A DNA stretch of 64,000 nt from assembly GCA_963762605.1 (NCBI GenBank), contig CAVXLJ010000021.1, positions 1-64,000 on the forward strand. The letters run 5' to 3'. The notes beneath the pieces were generated by a model. That model was not told the origin of the DNA, made no database searches, and saw only the letters and a list, made by a program, of their open reading frames with translations. Shown here piece by piece: positions 60,042 through 64,000 of this stretch (its first letter is position 1; every line of letters begins with the position of its first letter). Source of the stretch: CAVSRC01 sp963762605. GTDB taxonomy: Bacteria; Pseudomonadota; Alphaproteobacteria; Rhizobiales; Kaistiaceae. Position numbers and translations under genes: made by a program.

Positions 60042-61394
60042 TCACATCATGTGGCGCATGTCGGCTGCGAAGGTCGGGAAGGCATAGACCATGTCGCCGA
60101 AGTCGGCGGTGGTGATGCCGTGGCGCATGGCCAGCGCAAAGATGTGGATCAGCTCCTCGCCGCCATGGCCGACGATGTGAGCGCCCAGAATCCGCCCGCT
60201 TTCGCGCTCGCTGATGACCTTGGCCCAGGCTACGGATTCGGCGAAAGTCCGCCCGGAAAGCCACTCGCGCATGTCGCTGATGGTGACGTGGACGTCTAGG
60301 CCACGGTCGTGGGCGTCCTCTTCGGTGAGGCCGACGCTGGCCACGGCGGGAATGGTGTAGAGGCAATAGGGGATCGCCGCGTAGTCGGGCCGGTGCTTCG
60401 GCCCGTCGACGATGTTGTGGCCGACGAGGTGGCCCTCATAGGTGGCCAGTGGCGAGAGCTGCGGGCTGTCGGCGAGCGCGTCGCCAACGATCCACACCGC
60501 CTTGTTCGACGTCGAGCGCAGGTGGTCGTCGTGCAGCAGGCGGCCGTGGTCGAGCGCGACTTCACCGGAATCGAGGTCGAGGCCCTCGGTGTTGGCGATG
60601 CGGCCGGCGCCGTTCACCACCCGGTCGGCGTCGATCGTGCGTTCCATGCCGTCCTCCTCGAAGGTCACGCGCAGACGGTCGCCGACCGATGCGATCGCTT
60701 TCACGCTGATGCTGCCGCGTATGTCGATGCCGAGGCGGCGGGTCTCTTCCACGATCTGGCCGACGGCGTCGGCGTCGTGGCGGGGGAGGAAGCGGCCGCC
60801 GGCCTGCAGGATGGTGACGCGGGTGCCGGCGCGGGCATAGACGTGGCCGAACTCGAAGGCGATGACGCCGCCGCCGACGAAGACCACGTCGCGCGGCTGC
60901 TCCGGCTCGCTGAGCACGTCGTCCGACGTGATCATCAGCTCGGCGCCGGGAAAGGTGAGCGGGCGCGGCCGCGATCCGGTGGCGATCACGATGTGCCCGG
61001 CCTCGTAGATATGGCCGCCCGCCCTGACCGCATTGGGCGTGACGAAATGGCCGTGGGCGCGCACCAGATGTACGCCGCGCTTTTCCATCGCCGTGGCGAG
61101 GGCGCCCGGTATGCCGGCAATCATCTGTTTCTCGCGCGCGATCAGCGCCGCCCAGTCGAGGTGCGCCGGTGCGACGTCGATGTGATGGGCGCCGGCGCGG
61201 GCGATGGTGTCGAGCGCGTGCGCCGCGGCCACCAGCACCTTCTTCGGCGTGCAGCCGCGGTTCGAGCAGGTGCCGCCAAGCTCGTCCGGCTCCAGCATGG
61301 CGACCTTGAGGCCGGCGTGGCGCGTCGGTACCGTCACCCCCATGCCACCATTGCCGCCGCCGATGATCACGACGTCGTAGCTGTGGCTCGCCAT
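60042..61394 (-). CDS. Class I pyridine nucleotide-disulfide oxidoreductase (glutathione/mercuric reductase-like)
   Basis: A 450-residue flavoprotein. FAD site VVIIGGGNGGMGVTV, redox-active C43/C48 in GGTCSNRGCTPKKVL, NAD(P) site VVFVGGGVIAFEFGHVYARAG, and the dimer domain (about 335-450) with IPYCLYTIPAVASVGLTEEDA. The usual catalytic HPT motif at the interface is replaced: the sequence is YAFPTFAAD, so the base histidine is missing, as in the YPT of mercuric reductases. No heavy-metal domain and no mer genes are present. The substrate is unknown. GGGGAGGACGTGAC gives a strong ribosome site. Confidence 0.88.
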   Translation of the reverse strand: MASHSYDVVIIGGGNGGMGVTVPTRHAGLKVAMLEPDELGGTCSNRGCTPKKVLVAAAHALDTIARAGAHHIDVAPAHLDWAALIAREKQMIAGIPGALATAMEKRGVHLVRAHGHFVTPNAVRAGGHIYEAGHIVIATGSRPRPLTFPGAELMITSDDVLSEPEQPRDVVFVGGGVIAFEFGHVYARAGTRVTILQAGGRFLPRHDADAVGQIVEETRRLGIDIRGSISVKAIASVGDRLRVTFEEDGMERTIDADRVVNGAGRIANTEGLDLDSGEVALDHGRLLHDDHLRSTSNKAVWIVGDALADSPQLSPLATYEGHLVGHNIVDGPKHRPDYAAIPYCLYTIPAVASVGLTEEDAHDRGLDVHVTISDMREWLSGRTFAESVAWAKVISERESGRILGAHIVGHGGEELIHIFALAMRHGITTADFGDMVYAFPTFAADMRHMM

Positions 61395-61549
61395 GTCACG
61401 TCCTCCCCTTTTTAACGGTTTCCGCGCGAGATTATGCGAGCGGCGGGCCGGCCGCCCCACACAATACGGTTACACGGTGTTGATGCAGATCAGCGTACCG
61501 CCCGGCGTATTCCGTTCATTGTCGAGCAGGGCGCGAAACCCCGAGGCAT

Positions 61550-62134
61550 ATGGCCATGAACAGATTGCTGCGTTCCGTCGCTCTGGCGGCCCTCTTCGTT
61601 TTCGGTTCCATCGTATTGGCGGCGGCGGCGCCGACGACGGTGACGGTCAGGCTGCTGGACAGTTCCATCATGGGACAGGGCGGCGGGCCGCGCGGCAACG
61701 GTTATGGAATGATGGGCCGGGGCGGCGGCTTCGGCATGATGGGCCAAGGTCAGGGCTACGGCCGGGGCATGATGGGCGGCCGCGGCGGCTACGGCCGCGG
61801 TGCGATGGGCCAGGGCATGATGGCGATCCGCACAGACCGGAACTCGGTCGAGGCGGGCGCCGTGACCTTCGACGTCACCAATTGGTCGCGCGACCTGATC
61901 CACGAGATGCTGGTGGTCGCCGTTGCCAATCCCGACGTCCAGCTTCCCTATGACAGCAGCGCCCAGCGCATCATCGAGGACAAGATCGATTCGCTCGGCG
62001 AAACCGAGGAGATGCAGCCCGGAGCGTTCAAGGCGCTGACCCTCGATCTCAAGCCCGGTACCTACTTGCTCATCTGCAACGTTGCCGGCCACTACGCCGC
62101 CGGCATGTGGACCGTGCTGACGGTCACGCAATAG
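61550..62134 (+). CDS. Exported cupredoxin with Met/Gly-rich insertion
   Basis: A 194-residue periplasmic copper protein. Signal peptide 1-27 (LAALFVFGSIVLAAAA). Residues 40-92 are Gly/Met-rich with four MM pairs (GYGMMGRGGGFGMMGQG), a likely copper-binding loop. The cupredoxin domain carries a complete type I copper set: H118 in IHEMLVVA, C176 in LLICNVAGHYAAGM, H181 and M186. It may carry electrons or bind copper in the periplasm. It is divergent from the flavoprotein gene and 51 bases before hemG in the same direction. Confidence 0.88.
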   Translation: MAMNRLLRSVALAALFVFGSIVLAAAAPTTVTVRLLDSSIMGQGGGPRGNGYGMMGRGGGFGMMGQGQGYGRGMMGGRGGYGRGAMGQGMMAIRTDRNSVEAGAVTFDVTNWSRDLIHEMLVVAVANPDVQLPYDSSAQRIIEDKIDSLGETEEMQPGAFKALTLDLKPGTYLLICNVAGHYAAGMWTVLTVTQ

Positions 62135-62185
62135 AAGCGGGCCCCGCCGGGGGGCCTGTCCGGCGGTGGTCGAAGGACGCGTTTC

Positions 62186-62725
62186 ATGGATGTGTTCTAT
62201 GCCTCGCACTTCGGACACACCGAGCGGATCGCCCGCCGGCTGGCGAGCCTGATCGGCGCCGCCGGCATGGCCGCGCGCGCCTGCGACCTCGCCCGCGACT
62301 ATCCGGATGCGGAACGGATCCGCGCGCCGGATCCCTGCGTGCTGATCGCTGCCATCCGCTATGGCGTGCACATGCCGCGCGCGCGCCGGCTTCTGAAGGC
62401 GATCGCGCCCTTGACGCCGGAGAAGCCGCTGATCCTTCTCTCGGTCAATCTGACGGCCCGCAAGGAGGGGAAGAGCGACGCCGAGGGCAACGTCTATCTA
62501 CGCAAGTGGATCGCCCGGTCGGGTGCCCGTCCGCTGCTGGCCGAAGCGATCGCCGGCAATCTCGACTATCCGCGCTACAACCTCTTCGACCGCAACGCGA
62601 TCCGCCTGATCATGAGCATCTCCGGCGGCCCGACCGACGGGACGTCGGTCGTCGACTACACGCCGTGGGATCGTCTGCCGGCGCTTGCCGAAAGAATTGT
62701 CGCGGCGGTGGCGCCGACCCGCTGA
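62186..62725 (+). CDS. hemG: Menaquinone/quinone-dependent protoporphyrinogen IX dehydrogenase
   Basis: A 179-residue long-chain flavodoxin-type HemG that oxidises protoporphyrinogen IX to protoporphyrin IX, passing electrons to the quinone pool. It matches E. coli HemG closely: SHFGHTERIARRLAS for the FMN loop, AAIRYGVHMPRARRLLKAI for ASIRYGHYHSAFQEFV, LSVNLTARKEGK, and the HemG-specific insert NLDYPRYNLFDRNAIRLIMSISGGPTD. Alphaproteobacteria mostly use HemJ, so the presence of HemG is unusual and may reflect transfer. It acts two steps after HemF, also coded here. Confidence 0.93.
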   Translation: MDVFYASHFGHTERIARRLASLIGAAGMAARACDLARDYPDAERIRAPDPCVLIAAIRYGVHMPRARRLLKAIAPLTPEKPLILLSVNLTARKEGKSDAEGNVYLRKWIARSGARPLLAEAIAGNLDYPRYNLFDRNAIRLIMSISGGPTDGTSVVDYTPWDRLPALAERIVAAVAPTR

Positions 62726-62734
62726 CCCCGTCGC

Positions 62735-63982
62735 TCAGGCGATGAGACCGTCGAGCGGCTTCACCGCCGTGCTGTCCGGGAACACCGTGGTCGCCAGCGC
62801 TCGTTCCGAAACGCCGAGATGGTCGCGCAAGACGCCTTTGAGCACGGCGCGCAGGTCGGTGGTCGGCGCAAGATCGCGCTGCTGATAGAGCTGCTGCGGC
62901 TTCAGACCGGGCCAGTCTGCGACGACGCGGCCGCCCTTGACGGCGCCGCCGATCAGGAACGCGGTCGTCGCCGTGCCGTGATCGGTGCCCTCGGTGCCGT
63001 TGATGTGCGCGGTGCGCCCGAATTCGGTCATCAGCACGATCGCCGTGTCCTTCCACACCGGCTTCATCGAATCGGTGAGCGCCGCCATGGCGCCGTCGAG
63101 CGCGCCGAGCAGGGTGGCCAGCCGCCCCTTGTCGGCGCCTTCTGCGGCATGGGTGTCCCAGCCGTCATAGCTGATGGCGGCAAGCCGCGGCCCGGCATTG
63201 TCGGAAAGCAGGCGCCCGGCACCGGCCGCCAGCGATGCGAATGCGGCTTCGATGCCGTGTCCCGGCGCCGACTTGGCGCCGCCCTTGCCCATCATCAGGT
63301 CGTCGCCGGCAGCGAGCTTGTCGACGCCGATGCCGGCGGCGAGAACCTGGGCAAGCTGCTTGTCGGTCTCGCCGTAGAGCGCCATCAGCCGCTGCAAGGT
63401 GTCGGAACCGGCGGGGCGGAAATTCGGCGGGGTCCAGGTGAGGATCGGCGCCGGCCCGCGCAGGATCAGCGGTACGGTGGGGCTGACGGCAAGGCCGGCA
63501 CTGCGGTGCACCGCCGCACCGGCGGGCAGGATCTGCGCGACACGGTTGAGCCAGCCGGTGGTCGAGGCACGCGGCGCCGTCATGCCGGTCTCGAGCACGT
63601 CCTGCCCGTCGAAGTGCGAGCGCTCGCGATAGGCGGTGGCGGCGGCATGGACGACCAGCGCTTGGCCCTGCTGATAGGCGGCGTGCAGCCTGGGCATTGC
63701 CTGGTTGAGGCCGAAGAAGGAATCGAGCGCCAGCGTCGGCTCCAGCCCGGCGGTGCCGATGGCGAGGTCGCCGCGGATGGCGGCGTAGTCGGGATCGCCG
63801 ACAGGCGGCACGGCCGCCAGCCCGTCCATGGCGCCGCGCAGGATGACGACGACCAGGCGCGGGTCGCGTGTGCCGGCGGCGGAGGCGAGCCTGGGCATGT
63901 TGGCCCAGGCGACGACGGCGCCGGCTGAAGTGAGGAAGACGCGGCGGGTCGGGCGGCGGAGTGTCTCATCGATCGGGGGCAT
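62735..63982 (-). CDS. DUF1501 family Tat-exported protein
   Basis: A 415-residue protein of the DUF1501/sulfatase-like family with twin-arginine signal (LRRPTRRVFLTSAGAVVAW, cleavage about residue 36). Marks are LVVVILRGAMDGLAAVPP, AYRERSHFDGQDVLETG, and the C-terminal DTAIVLMTEFGRTAHINGTEGTDHGTATTAFLIGG, which form a metal-binding phosphatase-like core. Function not established. DUF1501 genes usually follow a DUF1800 gene; the expected partner would lie just beyond the right end of the window. Confidence 0.92.
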   Translation of the reverse strand: MPPIDETLRRPTRRVFLTSAGAVVAWANMPRLASAAGTRDPRLVVVILRGAMDGLAAVPPVGDPDYAAIRGDLAIGTAGLEPTLALDSFFGLNQAMPRLHAAYQQGQALVVHAAATAYRERSHFDGQDVLETGMTAPRASTTGWLNRVAQILPAGAAVHRSAGLAVSPTVPLILRGPAPILTWTPPNFRPAGSDTLQRLMALYGETDKQLAQVLAAGIGVDKLAAGDDLMMGKGGAKSAPGHGIEAAFASLAAGAGRLLSDNAGPRLAAISYDGWDTHAAEGADKGRLATLLGALDGAMAALTDSMKPVWKDTAIVLMTEFGRTAHINGTEGTDHGTATTAFLIGGAVKGGRVVADWPGLKPQQLYQQRDLAPTTDLRAVLKGVLRDHLGVSERALATTVFPDSTAVKPLDGLIA

Positions 63983-64000
63983 GGGCGTCAGGTCCGCTGG

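Overview
The window is a GC-rich stretch of chromosome (only a few AT-richer patches) with the gene order of an alphaproteobacterium of the Hyphomicrobiales (Rhizobiales). Pointers are the petA-petB-petC-apt order, the NUDIX-DUF6111-cca run beside a MoxR/DUF58/DUF4159 operon, lgt-midA-pgeF followed by prs, ubiK-ybjN-proC, and a MarR/response regulator/kinase set divergent from ilvE. Dispersed palindromic repeats of a Bradyrhizobium/Xanthobacter-like type are present. The genus cannot be fixed from the sequence. No rRNA, tRNA, CRISPR array or prophage was found.

Layout. 0.1-14.2 kb: acetyltransferase, cold-type RNA helicase with an IF-1 paralogue, a four-gene MoxR/von Willebrand-type membrane operon, RNA maturation (cca), membrane hydroxylase, DM13 protein and hemF. 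14.3-23.8 kb: a His-rich PadR regulator of the metal-sensing NfeR/YqjI type, trmL, and three tandem paralogous ABC exporters with a beta-lactamase-fold hydrolase between them. 23.9-29.5 kb: cytochrome bc1 genes (petB frameshifted), apt, a frameshifted GST and a secreted acid phosphatase. 29.5-30.7 kb: an intact IS110-family element lying inside a palindromic repeat. 30.7-40.1 kb: ychF, a hydrolase, a flavodoxin-membrane fusion, pth, rplY, a HerA-like ATPase, an AT-richer glycosyltransferase and prs. 40.2-45.2 kb: pgeF, a GIY-YIG nuclease gene tightly bracketed by two nearly identical 115-bp repeats, midA, lgt and a GT39 protein. 45.4-51.2 kb: ubiK, ybjN, a vapBC module, proC, a TetR regulator, a rhomboid-like protein, a frameshifted csaA and hydrolases. 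51.2-57.8 kb: a NYN-LOTUS protein, a kinase/regulator/MarR group, ilvE, a cold-shock gene and sulfide:quinone oxidoreductase. 57.8-64 kb: secreted SH3 and FecR proteins, a 30-residue Lys/Ala peptide gene, a glutathione-reductase-like flavoprotein, a cupredoxin, hemG and a DUF1501 protein.

How it fits together. Respiration and redox chemistry recur: bc1 complex, SQR, UbiK, HemF, HemG, cupredoxin and disulfide oxidoreductase. Most genes are in short convergent or divergent operons.

The strongest candidate for something undescribed is the 524-bp repeat/GIY-YIG/repeat module at 41038-41561. It interrupts a conserved operon, and a diverged copy of its repeat 11 kb away is the site of the IS110 insertion. 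Three conserved genes (petB, the GST, csaA) each carry an apparent single-base insertion; this pattern suggests sequence errors at least as much as gene decay.
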